Source of the DNA: Nocardioides cavernae
GTDB lineage: Bacteria; Actinomycetota; Actinomycetes; Propionibacteriales; Nocardioidaceae
NCBI RefSeq assembly: GCF_013410035.1
Contig: NZ_JACCBW010000002.1
Span: 372,001 to 436,000 of the forward strand
DNA length: 64,000 nucleotides
Direction: 5' to 3'
Below, one piece after another: positions 52,201 to 59,880 of the stretch. Numbering within the stretch: position 1 is the first letter of the stretch; every line of letters starts with the position of its first letter. The notes below the pieces were generated by a model. The model made no database searches, was not told the origin of the DNA, and was given only the letters and a program-made list of their open reading frames with translations. The translations under genes and the position numbers were made by a program.

Positions 52201-53274
52201 CGCCGTGTCGGTGGCGACCGCCGTGAGCCGGCGCTGTCCGTCGATCAGCCCCGCGGTGTCCCACGTCGTCGTCCACGGCGCCTGCGTGTCCGGCGCGCCG
52301 AGGTCCTGCCCGTCGAGCTTGAACTGCACGGCCGCGACCCCGCTGTCGTCGCTCGCGGTGGCGGTCAGCGTGACCGTCCCGCTGACGTCGCCGGCCGCGG
52401 GGGAGGTCAGTGCGACGGTCGGTGGCGTGACGTCGCTCGCGAAGGTGGCGTGCATCGAGAAGGTGACGGCCTGGGAGCTGAAGGCGCCGAAGGTCGACGG
52501 CCACGTGCCGTACGCCTGCCCCGCCGTCCGCCACCCGCTCGTCCCGCCGTTGGCGTAGCGCAGGTTGTTGACGCTCGCGCTGCTCCCGTTGGTGTTGAAC
52601 GCGAGGTAGTAGGTCGTGCTCGGCGCGAGGGTGGCCGAGACCGGGACGGTGTTCCACGAGTTCGCGACGAGGGTCCCGGTGCCGCTCGTCGCGACCAGCG
52701 CGCCGGGCGCGGAGCCGTTCGCGGCGTAGATCGCCATCTGGAAGCTGCGCCGCGACACCGATGCGTCCACCGCGCCGACGTTGACGGACAGGGAGACGAC
52801 CCTGCCGCCCTCGTTCGTGGTGACCCGCGTGACGTTGGCGGTGTTGGAGTTGTCCGAGTCCGTCAGGGAGCCGGCCGTGGTGGCGCCGAGCGAGGTGGTG
52901 AACGTGCGGTCCGCCGAGGTGGTGAGGTCGCCCGAGGCGTCACGGCTGCGCACCTGGAAGTGGTAGGTGCGGTTGGCCGTGAGGCCCGTGAGGTTGACGG
53001 TGTGGCTCGTCGTGGGCGTCGCGTTCAGCGTGCTCGTGCTGCCGTACGCCGTCGTCGTGCCCCAGGCGACCTGGGTGTCCGAGGCGATGTCGGTGCTCCA
53101 CGCGATCGTCGCGGTGGTCGCGCCGGGCGCGGCGACGCGGACGTCGGAGATCGCCGGCGCGCTCGCACGCGCGGTGCCGGTGGCCAGCGGCACCAGGAGG
53201 ACCGCGGTCGTGACGAGGAGAGCGGAGACGACGCTGGTGCGGCGACGGCGCGCGCGCACGGTTCTGGTGCCCAT
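49291..53274 (-). CDS. Secreted galactose-oxidase/glyoxal-oxidase-like copper radical oxidase, multidomain
   Basis: 1327 residues. A signal peptide covers about 1-38. It is followed by a fibronectin-III domain (about 40-128), a beta-sandwich domain (130-260), three Ig-like domains, a kelch-type oxidase core (about 570-920), a DUF1929-like domain, another Ig-like domain and a C-terminal LamG/concanavalin-like domain (about 1125-1327). Copper-radical residues fit the family: Cys in GLFCAGQA, Tyr in ARWYPSVTQ for the crosslink, Tyr-His in RMYHSVSM, and His in VTHTADWNQRF. It would oxidise an alcohol, sugar or aldehyde with O2, giving H2O2. The LamG domain suggests glycan binding. Confidence 0.87.
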   Translation of the reverse strand: MGTRTVRARRRRTSVVSALLVTTAVLLVPLATGTARASAPAISDVRVAAPGATTATIAWSTDIASDTQVAWGTTTAYGSTSTLNATPTTSHTVNLTGLTANRTYHFQVRSRDASGDLTTSADRTFTTSLGATTAGSLTDSDNSNTANVTRVTTNEGGRVVSLSVNVGAVDASVSRRSFQMAIYAANGSAPGALVATSGTGTLVANSWNTVPVSATLAPSTTYYLAFNTNGSSASVNNLRYANGGTSGWRTAGQAYGTWPSTFGAFSSQAVTFSMHATFASDVTPPTVALTSPAAGDVSGTVTLTATASDDSGVAAVQFKLDGQDLGAPDTQAPWTTTWDTAGLIDGQRRLTAVATDTAGLTATSAPVDVRTANSAAVRTVSPDPGSTVAGTTVTVRYRKVGAWAAGDGKHVHLRLDDGGTKMDFDADGDQSWTFTGVPGGQHTVVALVADGSHVEVPGSGGSVSFTTTAPDTVAPTVSVTAPTQGASLTGTVQVTAQAADEVGVAGVQLLLDGNPLGSEDTTAPYAVSWDTTTATNGAHRLTARARDSVNSTTSTAVDVTVANSDPRASVGEWGPVTSWPLVAVHASLLKTGEVLMWDAWEVPTSRAKLWNPTTNVFTDVPVGAGLFCAGQATDANGNLVVMGGHDGGQVGIKDVYSFDPDTRSWSRKPDMQYARWYPSVTQLPDGRMLTLSGMKTPYSFADTPEVYDPATGRVSTVPISTPEMHEEQYPQTAVLPNGKVLAISAEHGAVMTFDPRTNAWANLGTTQVPFGAWTSFAPGKFLITGGATDLDVYDPSNPAPSVRKARILDMTSGSPVWSAVPDMAAARSFHNVTMLPTGEAMVIGGSTEVNDFSPHGTLTAEQWSPTTNTWKQLASPARPRMYHSVSMLMPDGRVLSAGGGRLAPSPDQLNMQWYSPGYLFKGPRPTITSLPGQATIGSTMELVTPQAADIAKVSLVSLASVTHTADWNQRFVDLSFTRDGSTLTVDTPANANIAPANYYMVFAVDSNGVPSMAKIVQLRNGAPVGDTTAPTVSMTAPAAGASVSGSVTLTATAGDDVGVAGVRFEVDGTAVGVEDTTAPYSVPWASTGVPNGSHSIRAVARDAAGNSTASSAVAVTVTNTSSPPSSGLVAAYAFNEAGGTTLADGSGRGNAATVVGPSWTTAGKYGGALTFDGANDHVTVPDSASLDLGSSMTLEAWVRPTASSGYRTILMKETPTSLAYALYSASSTNRPSAWVQDTSSVGSAALPTSTWSHVAATYNGSRLRLYVNGVLRTDKAVNVPVPQSSGPLKIGGNAVWGEWFAGQIDEVRIYDRVLTAAEITSDMNAPQ

Positions 53275-53404
53275 CTCGCGATGCTGGCCCCCGCCGCAGG
53301 GACGCGCATCGCCAATTGTGGGGCAGCGCCGCAGCCCCGCCGCAGGGGTGGGCGCCGCACGTCCGCGTGGCGGGCCCGGCCCCGTGCTGTGGTGGAGTTG
53401 GCCC

Positions 53405-54547
53405 ATGAGCAGGCACGCCCGGTCACGTGGCCTCCCCATCGACGGTGCGGAGCGTCCCACCGCCGATGGCTGGACGTTCCCCGCGCACGACCCGGCCACC
53501 GGCGAGACCCTCTGGGACGTCCCGGACGGCGGGGTGCCGGACGCGCACGCCGCGGTCGCCGCCGCCCGCCGGGCGTTCGACGGGACGCAGTGGAGCACCG
53601 ACGACGCGCTGCGCACCGAGGCGGTGCTGCGCTTCCAGGCCGCCGTCGCCGAGCGGTGCGACGACCTGGCCGCGCTCATGGCCGCCGAGACCGGCGTACC
53701 CGTCGCGCTGCGTGCCCAGCACCTCGACGCACCCGTCGCCGCGATGCGCGACGACAGGCAGCAGGAGCCGGGCGTCACCGCCGTCATCACGCCTGCCACC
53801 TCGCCGCTGGCCGTCGCCGTCGAGGAGGTCGGTCGGGTCCTGCTGGCGGGCGGCACCGTCGTGCTCAAGCCGGCCGTCGAGGCGGCCGGCGCCGCCCTCG
53901 AGCTCGGCCGCATCGGCCTCGACATCCTGCCCCGCGGCGTGCTCAACGTGCTCACGACCCGTGACGTCGACGTGGCCATCGCGCTCACCCTCGACGACCG
54001 GGTCGACGAGGTGTCCTTCCGCGGGTCCGCCGTCGCCGGCGAGCGGGTCCGGGCCGTCGCCGGACGCACCGGCAAGCGGCTGCGGCTCGACACCGGCGGC
54101 GCGGGCACCGTCCGCGCGACGGACGAGGACCTCCCCGTCGTCGTGGCGGCCGCCGCCCGCACCGTCGCCGCCAACGCCGGACAGGCCTGTCGGCTCCCGG
54201 CCAGCGTCGTCGTCCCGGCGGACCGCCACGACGAGGCGGTGCGCGTGGCCGTGGAGACGATGTCGGAGGTCGTCCCGGGCGACCCGAGGGACCCGGCGAC
54301 CCTCTGCGGACCGTTGCGGTCCGCCGTGGCCCGCGACCGCGTGCGCCGCTACGTCGACCTCGCCCGCACCGAGGGCGGTGTCGTCGAGCTCGGCGGTGAC
54401 GCGCCGGACCGGGACGGCTGGTGGTTCGCGCCGACCGTGATCGGCGGCCTGTCGCCGCGGTCGCGGCTCGTGCGCGAGGAGGTCCTCGGCCCGGTGCTCA
54501 TGGTCGTGGCGGACGACCAGCCGGACGTGCCATCGGCACGTGCATGA
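53405..54547 (+). CDS. Truncated, degenerate aldehyde-dehydrogenase-like protein
   Basis: 380 residues against about 480 for the family. The catalytic Cys is kept in NAGQACRLP, but the Asn of TPWNFP is altered (ITPATSP) and the base-Glu segment reads LRLDTGGAG. The C-terminus stops after VREEVLGPVLMVV and lacks the last about 90 residues with the FGG-K-SG region. Its last 50 nt overlap the convergent acetyltransferase gene. Activity is doubtful; it may be a decaying gene or a non-catalytic protein. The ATG at 53405 gives a normal start; a longer frame is antisense to the oxidase gene. Confidence 0.6.
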   Translation: MSRHARSRGLPIDGAERPTADGWTFPAHDPATGETLWDVPDGGVPDAHAAVAAARRAFDGTQWSTDDALRTEAVLRFQAAVAERCDDLAALMAAETGVPVALRAQHLDAPVAAMRDDRQQEPGVTAVITPATSPLAVAVEEVGRVLLAGGTVVLKPAVEAAGAALELGRIGLDILPRGVLNVLTTRDVDVAIALTLDDRVDEVSFRGSAVAGERVRAVAGRTGKRLRLDTGGAGTVRATDEDLPVVVAAAARTVAANAGQACRLPASVVVPADRHDEAVRVAVETMSEVVPGDPRDPATLCGPLRSAVARDRVRRYVDLARTEGGVVELGGDAPDRDGWWFAPTVIGGLSPRSRLVREEVLGPVLMVVADDQPDVPSARA

Positions 54548-54953
54548 TCCCGTCCTCGTCGAACTCCGGTCCCGTCACCGCGAACCCGAACCCCTCGTAG
54601 AACCCGGCCAGGCCGGTCTGCGCGTCGAGCCGCACCTCCCGCTCGCCGCAGAGCGTCATCGCCTCGTCCATGAGACGGGCCGCGAGGCCGCGTCCGCGGG
54701 CCTCGGCGGCCACCACCACGCGACCGATCCGCGCTCGGTCGCCGTCGTCGAGGACCCGCAGCGTGCCGATCACGCGAGGGTCCGGGTCGTCCTCGAGGAG
54801 CACGAGGTGGCGCGTCGCCGGCTCGAGGTCGCGCCCGTCGAGGTCCGGGTAGGGGCACTCCTGCTCCACCACGAACACGGTCTGCCGCAACCGCCACACG
54901 TCGTACGCCGTGCGCGCGGGCAGCTCGTCGAAGGAGGCCGTCAGGATCCTCAT
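54498..54953 (-). CDS. ElaA-family GNAT acetyltransferase
   Basis: 151 residues. GNAT fold with the ElaA-type N-terminus (TAYDVWRLRQTVFVVEQECPYPDLDGRDL) and the acetyl-CoA loop VVAAEARGRGLAARLM. It transfers an acetyl group to an unknown amine or protein. ATG at 54953 overlaps the stop of the upstream hydrolase gene (ATGA). The last about 12 residues are Pro/Arg-rich and encoded in the overlap with the truncated aldehyde dehydrogenase gene. Confidence 0.85.
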   Translation of the reverse strand: MRILTASFDELPARTAYDVWRLRQTVFVVEQECPYPDLDGRDLEPATRHLVLLEDDPDPRVIGTLRVLDDGDRARIGRVVVAAEARGRGLAARLMDEAMTLCGEREVRLDAQTGLAGFYEGFGFAVTGPEFDEDGIMHVPMARPAGRPPRP

Positions 54954-55861
54954 CGCGCGGCCCCGCCCACGAGCGCCACGACCTGCCGGAAGGCGCGGGC
55001 CGCCTCGGGGACGAACGGCAGCAGGCCGTAGACGTGGATCAGGTCGGGCTCCTCCACGGCCGTGAGGTCCCACCCGGCGTCGGCGGCGCGGCGCACGAGC
55101 AGGCGGCAGCCGGGGTGCAGGAGGTCGCGCGTGCCGTAGAGCATGATCGCCGGCGGCAGCCCGGCGAGGTCGGCGAGCGCGGGGGAGACCTCCGGACGGC
55201 CGAGGTCCTCGGGCGCGCCGGCCCACCACCCGGCGTACGCCCGGAGCTTGCCGATGAACAGCCACGGGTCGATCGCGTCGACGGCGTCGGTCTCGGGGGT
55301 CGAGGTCGTCAGGTCCACCCACGGCGCGTGCAGCGCGAGGTGCGTCGGCGGCGCGAGGCCGCGCTCGCGCGCGGAGACGGCGAGGGCGAGCGCGAGCCCA
55401 CCCCCGGCGGAGTCGCCGGCCAGGACGGCACCGCCCGGCTCGCCCGCCCAGCGCGCGAGGTCGCCGACGAGGGCGTCGTGGGAGTCCCGCCACGTGTGCT
55501 CCGGGGCCAGGGGGTAGTCCGGCAGCACCACGCGGGCCCCGATGGCGTCGGCCAGCCGGGTCGCGTAGCGGACGTGGAACGGGTCGATCGGCGCCATGTA
55601 GCCGCCGCCGTGGACGTAGTAGAGGGTGCGGTGCGCCGGCCGGTGGCGGGGCGTGAGGACGTACGAGGGGAAGCCGAGGTCGGTCACCGACACGTCCCAC
55701 CGCTTCGCGAACCCGGGGACCGCGCGGGTGGGCAGCGACCGGTCCAGGCTCCGGTGCCACTGCTCGACCCGGGCACGCTCGGCGGGCTCGCTGTCGAGGT
55801 CGCGCGACCGGCGGAGCCGGGGGACGAGGAAGGCGAGGGTCTCGTGGCGGCGGCTCGGCAT
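54950..55861 (-). CDS. Alpha/beta hydrolase, hormone-sensitive-lipase type
   Basis: 303 residues. Oxyanion-hole motif HGGGYMAP, nucleophile Ser in GDSAGGG, an Asp near GTRDLLHP and His in DLIHVYGLLP make an HSL-type esterase. It hydrolyses carboxylic esters such as acyl glycerols or sugar esters; the substrate is unknown. ATG at 55861. It is coupled to the ElaA-type gene by a 4-nt overlap, and lies 68 nt from the large secreted protein gene on the same strand. Confidence 0.85.
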   Translation of the reverse strand: MPSRRHETLAFLVPRLRRSRDLDSEPAERARVEQWHRSLDRSLPTRAVPGFAKRWDVSVTDLGFPSYVLTPRHRPAHRTLYYVHGGGYMAPIDPFHVRYATRLADAIGARVVLPDYPLAPEHTWRDSHDALVGDLARWAGEPGGAVLAGDSAGGGLALALAVSARERGLAPPTHLALHAPWVDLTTSTPETDAVDAIDPWLFIGKLRAYAGWWAGAPEDLGRPEVSPALADLAGLPPAIMLYGTRDLLHPGCRLLVRRAADAGWDLTAVEEPDLIHVYGLLPFVPEAARAFRQVVALVGGAAR

Positions 55862-55929
55862 GAGCGCAGCGTAGGCGGCGCGGGGCCGGACGGATCGATC
55901 CCGTCCGACCCCGCCACCCGGGTCGCAGC

Positions 55930-58497
55930 TCAGGCAGCCCGGAAGGGTGCCTGCTTCTTCACGACGCGGACGTTGCCGGCCTTGTCGGTCGCGGTCGCCT
56001 TCACGACGACGAAGACCGCGCCGTTCTTGCGCTTGACCTTCGTGACCGAGACGGTGCAGTCGGCCAGGCCCGAGCGCGGGTCCGACGCCTTGCAGCGCGG
56101 CTTCGGCATGGAGGAGTACGACCTCCGGCCGTCGAAGCCCCTGATCCGTGCCTGCGGCTTGCCCTTGTCGATGAACAGGGTGGTGCTCACCGAGGCGGTG
56201 TCGCCGTCGGCCGTGGTCACCCCTGCCCGGAAGACGACCTTGCCCTGCTGGGCCCGGGGCACCTGGCGCGGCGCGGGGCAGGCGCCGACGAGCGGGCTGC
56301 CGTTGCCGTTGCAGGTGTAGGTGATGGTCACCGCGTCGCGGTACCAGCCGTGCTCGCTGACCGGGGTCGGGCTGGACACCGCTGCCGTGATCGTCGGCTG
56401 GCCCAGGTTGACCTTGACGGGGCGCGCCGCCGGGGTGGCGTCGGTGTTGCCCGCGGCGTCGGTCGCCCGCACCTCGAACGTCCACGTGCCGTCCGTCAGG
56501 CCGGTGAAGGCCTTCGACGTGCCGTCGCACGGCTGCCAGGCAGCCGACGTGGCGGCGGAGATGCGGCACTCGAAGGTCGCGGGCGTCTCGCTCGACGCGA
56601 AGCCGAAGCTCGCCGCGCCCGTGCCGATCGTGGCAGCGGGACCGCTGGTCACGGTCGTCTCCGGGGCCACCGTGTCGACCGTGAAGTCGAACGACGCGGG
56701 GTCGGACTCGTTGCCGGCGCTGTCGACGGCGACGACGGCGAAGTGGTAGTCACCGTCGGTGAGCGGCTCGGAGGTGAAGCCGTCCGCCGCGCACGTCACG
56801 GGGGTGGCGTGCTGGGCACCCACGGGCACCACGGCGCACATGAAGTGGTCGAGGTCGGTCGACGGGTCCGCCGCGTAGCCGAAGAAGGGCGTGGCGTCGT
56901 TGCCGAGCGCCTTCGGGGTGGCGGTGAGGGTGACCGACGACTTCTCGGTGTCGACGGTGAAGGCGTACGACGTGGGCTCGCCCTCGTTGCCCGCCACGTC
57001 GGTCGCGCGGACCTGGAAGGTCCAGTCGCCGTCGGTGACGTCCAGCTCGTCGCCGGACGCGCACTCGTGCCACGGCGAGCCCTCGCCGTCGGTGCGGTCG
57101 AGGGTGCACTCGAAGAAGTCGACGTCGTCGGCCGAGGTCCACGCGACGGCCGGGCTGGTGACGTTGCCACGGGCGGCCGGCTTCTCGGTGAGCTCGACCA
57201 CGGGTGCGTCGGTGTCGATCGTGAAGTCGTAGGACACTGCTTCACCCTCGTTGCCGAGGTCGTCGTGACCCTTGACCTGGAAGCGCCAGTCGCCGTCGCC
57301 GAGGTTCGTGATCTCCTCACCGGAGGTGCAGTCCCACCAGGGGGACGGCTCAGCGCTCGGGGTGCGGTCGAGGTGGCAGGAGTACGCCTCGTCGTCCACG
57401 TCCGCGTCGGGCGAGGACCACGTGAAGAAGGGCACGTTGTCGTTGGTCAGTGACGACGGGGTCTCGTCGAGCTTCACGACGGGGCCGGTGGTGTCGACCT
57501 CGAAGGTCGCGGTCGCGGGGCTGGCGTCGGTGCCGCCGTAGGTGTCGACCGCGCGCACCTCGAAGACGTACGACCCGTCGGCGAGGTCGTCGTAGGACGT
57601 CCCCTCGTCGTCGCACGTCGCGAAGTCGCCCGCGGTGGCGCCGGTCTCGTGGAGGCGGCACTCGAAGCGGAGGTGGTCGGCAGAGCCCGTCCTGTCGTAG
57701 GTGAAGGCGGGCCCGGTGCCGCTGCTCCGGTCGGCCGGCTTCGCCTCGATGGTGGTGTCGGGGGCGGGCGTGTCGAGGCGCTGGCCGTTGCGGAAGCGGT
57801 AGACGTAGCGACCCAGCACGTCGGACTCGCGCGAGCGGTGGATGGCTCCGGTCGCGGTGTTGGCGTCGTCGAGGAGGCCCCCGTAGCCACTGCCGGCGAT
57901 GAAGTCCTGGCTCTGCTGCCAGGTGTTGGCGTCGCGATAGGTGCTGTAACCGATGTAGGCGTACGCCGTCGCGGGCTGGTGGACGGTGTCGACGTTGATC
58001 ACCACGTCGTAGTCGCCCGGCTGGAGGTCCGAGCGGTCGACGATGAGCGCCTGCGACGACGCGTGGAAGGTCCCGGCGGCGTTGGTGAGGTCGAGCCAGT
58101 TCATGCAGAGGGCCGCGTGCCCCTCCCACATGGTCTGGCCGTAGGTCGTCGCCGAGTAGCTGTCGCCGCCCGTGTCGTCCCACGAGTAGATCGGGTAGAT
58201 GTTGAGGCTCGCCTGGTCGCCGTAGGCGGAGACGATGCCGTGGTTGTGGACGTTGACGGTGCCGACCGACCCTCCGTGGACGTTCAGGGGCGCGCTCAGC
58301 TGGACGCCCTGGTACGTGTAGGACCCGCCCGGCATGGAGTTCTCCGTGCACCCCGGCAGGTCGACGATGGCGCCGGGCGCGGGGTCGTCGGCCGCCGAGG
58401 CGGCGGACGGCATGAGCGCGACGGCGCCCGCGACGGAGAAGACGGTGGCCGTGGCGACGCGCACGAGACGCGTCCACGGCCGCTGAGGCATGGACAT
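55930..58497 (-). CDS. Large secreted NIDO-like and Ig-like repeat protein
   Basis: 855 residues. A signal peptide ends near residue 36 (LMPSAASAADD). Residues about 40-225 resemble a nidogen NIDO domain (SQALIVDRSDLQPGDYDVVINVD, AYAYIGYSTYRDANT). About five repeats of about 90 residues follow, each with FEC-like and W-x-C segments and a DGDWTFQVRATDVAGNEG core, then a basic C-terminal domain (VTKVKRKNGAVFVVVKATATDKAGN). It is probably an extracellular adhesion or surface protein. ATG at 58497 has GGAAGGG upstream. No sorting signal or membrane anchor is seen. Confidence 0.78.
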   Translation of the reverse strand: MSMPQRPWTRLVRVATATVFSVAGAVALMPSAASAADDPAPGAIVDLPGCTENSMPGGSYTYQGVQLSAPLNVHGGSVGTVNVHNHGIVSAYGDQASLNIYPIYSWDDTGGDSYSATTYGQTMWEGHAALCMNWLDLTNAAGTFHASSQALIVDRSDLQPGDYDVVINVDTVHQPATAYAYIGYSTYRDANTWQQSQDFIAGSGYGGLLDDANTATGAIHRSRESDVLGRYVYRFRNGQRLDTPAPDTTIEAKPADRSSGTGPAFTYDRTGSADHLRFECRLHETGATAGDFATCDDEGTSYDDLADGSYVFEVRAVDTYGGTDASPATATFEVDTTGPVVKLDETPSSLTNDNVPFFTWSSPDADVDDEAYSCHLDRTPSAEPSPWWDCTSGEEITNLGDGDWRFQVKGHDDLGNEGEAVSYDFTIDTDAPVVELTEKPAARGNVTSPAVAWTSADDVDFFECTLDRTDGEGSPWHECASGDELDVTDGDWTFQVRATDVAGNEGEPTSYAFTVDTEKSSVTLTATPKALGNDATPFFGYAADPSTDLDHFMCAVVPVGAQHATPVTCAADGFTSEPLTDGDYHFAVVAVDSAGNESDPASFDFTVDTVAPETTVTSGPAATIGTGAASFGFASSETPATFECRISAATSAAWQPCDGTSKAFTGLTDGTWTFEVRATDAAGNTDATPAARPVKVNLGQPTITAAVSSPTPVSEHGWYRDAVTITYTCNGNGSPLVGACPAPRQVPRAQQGKVVFRAGVTTADGDTASVSTTLFIDKGKPQARIRGFDGRRSYSSMPKPRCKASDPRSGLADCTVSVTKVKRKNGAVFVVVKATATDKAGNVRVVKKQAPFRAA

Positions 58498-58672
58498 GCG
58501 GACCCTTCCGAGGGGTTGGCGAGGCGCGTCCCCCACGGGCGCGCCCGCCCATCAGACACCAGCCCGGCGGGCGGCACCGGGGAACCGGGAGAGCCGTGCC
58601 GAAGATGGCCCGATCGGGCCATGGCCACCGGCCGGTCGGTCACCTCCTCCCGGGGCGCTGGCCGTCCGGCGC

Positions 58673-58678
58673 TAGGGT
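58673..58678 (+). promoter_or_regulatory. Candidate -10 of thiBPQ operon
   Basis: TAGGGT, followed about 7-10 nt later by the start of the riboswitch aptamer. Confidence 0.4.
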
Positions 58679-58687
58679 GGGACCACC

Positions 58688-58780
58688 ACGACAGGGGAGC
58701 ACGTGCAGGCGTGCTGAGAGTGCGGAGAAGCCGCAGACCCTCCGAACCTGATCCGGTTAGCACCGGCGCAAGGGAGTCCA
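58688..58780 (+). promoter_or_regulatory. TPP riboswitch (THI element)
   Basis: The aptamer core is clear: GGGGAGC at 58694-58700, CTGAGA at 58714-58719, GACCC at 58756-58760, GAACCTGATCCGGTTAGC at 58744-58761 and a closing GGGAG near 58772-58776. It ends a few bases before the thiB start, so it probably hides the ribosome binding site (AAGGGAG) when thiamine pyrophosphate is bound. Confidence 0.93.
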
Positions 58781-58784
58781 GAAG

Positions 58785-59873
58785 ATGAAGCACGTACGCG
58801 TCCGCGCTGCCCTCACGGCGACGACCTCCGTCCTGCTGCTCAGCAGCTGCAGCCTGGTGGGCGGTGGTGGGTCGACCGCCACCGAGTCGTCGCCGTCGCG
58901 CGACGTCCCGGGTGAGACGTCCACGGGGGGCGGCACGGTCGTCCTCACCACGCACGAGTCCTTCCACCTGCCCAAGAAGCTGGTCCGGGCGTTCGAGGCG
59001 GAGACGGGCTACACCCTCGAGGTCCGCGCCGCCGGCGACGCGGGCACGCTCGCGACCAAGCTCAGCCTCACGGCCGACAACCCGATCGCGGACGCCGCCT
59101 TCGGTGTCGACAACACCTTCGCCTCGCGACCGCTGGACGAGGGCGCCTTCGCGGAGGTGAGCACCACGGCGACGCCGCCGGAGGAGTACGCCCTCGCCGA
59201 GGGCGGCGACCGGCTGGTGCCCGTCGACTCGGCCAGCGTGTGCGTCAACGTCGACACGGCCTGGTTCGACGCGGAGGGGCTCGAGCCGCCGCAGACCCTC
59301 GAGGACCTCACCGACCCGGCCTACGCCGACCTGATGGTGACGCCGGGCGCCTCGACGAGCAGCCCCGGAATGGCCTTCTTCCTCGCCACCGTCGCGGCCT
59401 TCGGCGACGACTGGCAGGACTACTGGACCGACCTGCTCGGCAACGGCGCCAAGGTCGTCGACGGCTGGGAGGACGCCTACTACGGCGACTTCACCGCCGG
59501 CTCCGACTCCGGCACCCGGCCGATCGTCGTGTCCTACGACTCCTCGCCCGCCTTCACCGTCAGCGGCGGGGAGTCGACCACCGCGGCGTTGCTCGACACC
59601 TGCTTCCGGCAGGTCGAGTACGCCGGCGTCCTCGAGGGCGCCGACAACCCCGAGGGTGCCGCTGCGCTCGTCGACTGGATGCTCGGCGACGAGGTGCAGA
59701 GCGCCCTGCCCGAGTCGATGTACGTCTTCCCGGTCATGCCCGGCGCGACCATCCCGGACGACTGGGCGGAGTTCGCGCCGCAGCCCACCGACCCGTGGGA
59801 GGTCTCGCCGGAGGAGATCGCGCAGAACCGCGAGCAGTGGCTGACCGAGTGGACGGACGTCGTCTCGCGGTGA
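58785..59873 (+). CDS. thiB: Thiamine ABC-transporter substrate-binding lipoprotein
   Basis: 362 residues. A signal peptide ends in a lipobox (LLLSSCSL). The mature part matches ThiB/TbpA-type binding proteins (VVLTTHESFHLPKKLVRAFEAETG, ADAAFGVDNTFASR, MPGATIPDDWAEFA). It binds thiamine or its phosphates outside the membrane. It is preceded by a TPP riboswitch, which confirms the pathway. The permease gene begins 7 nt after its stop. Confidence 0.93.
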   Translation: MKHVRVRAALTATTSVLLLSSCSLVGGGGSTATESSPSRDVPGETSTGGGTVVLTTHESFHLPKKLVRAFEAETGYTLEVRAAGDAGTLATKLSLTADNPIADAAFGVDNTFASRPLDEGAFAEVSTTATPPEEYALAEGGDRLVPVDSASVCVNVDTAWFDAEGLEPPQTLEDLTDPAYADLMVTPGASTSSPGMAFFLATVAAFGDDWQDYWTDLLGNGAKVVDGWEDAYYGDFTAGSDSGTRPIVVSYDSSPAFTVSGGESTTAALLDTCFRQVEYAGVLEGADNPEGAAALVDWMLGDEVQSALPESMYVFPVMPGATIPDDWAEFAPQPTDPWEVSPEEIAQNREQWLTEWTDVVSR

Positions 59874-59880
59874 GCCCCGC

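Noticed and set aside
48632..52657. A 1341-residue minus-strand frame spanning two genes
   Set aside because: Only its last 219 residues are coding; the rest is a frame-shifted reading of the copper-radical-oxidase gene and is made of Arg/His-rich low-complexity sequence.
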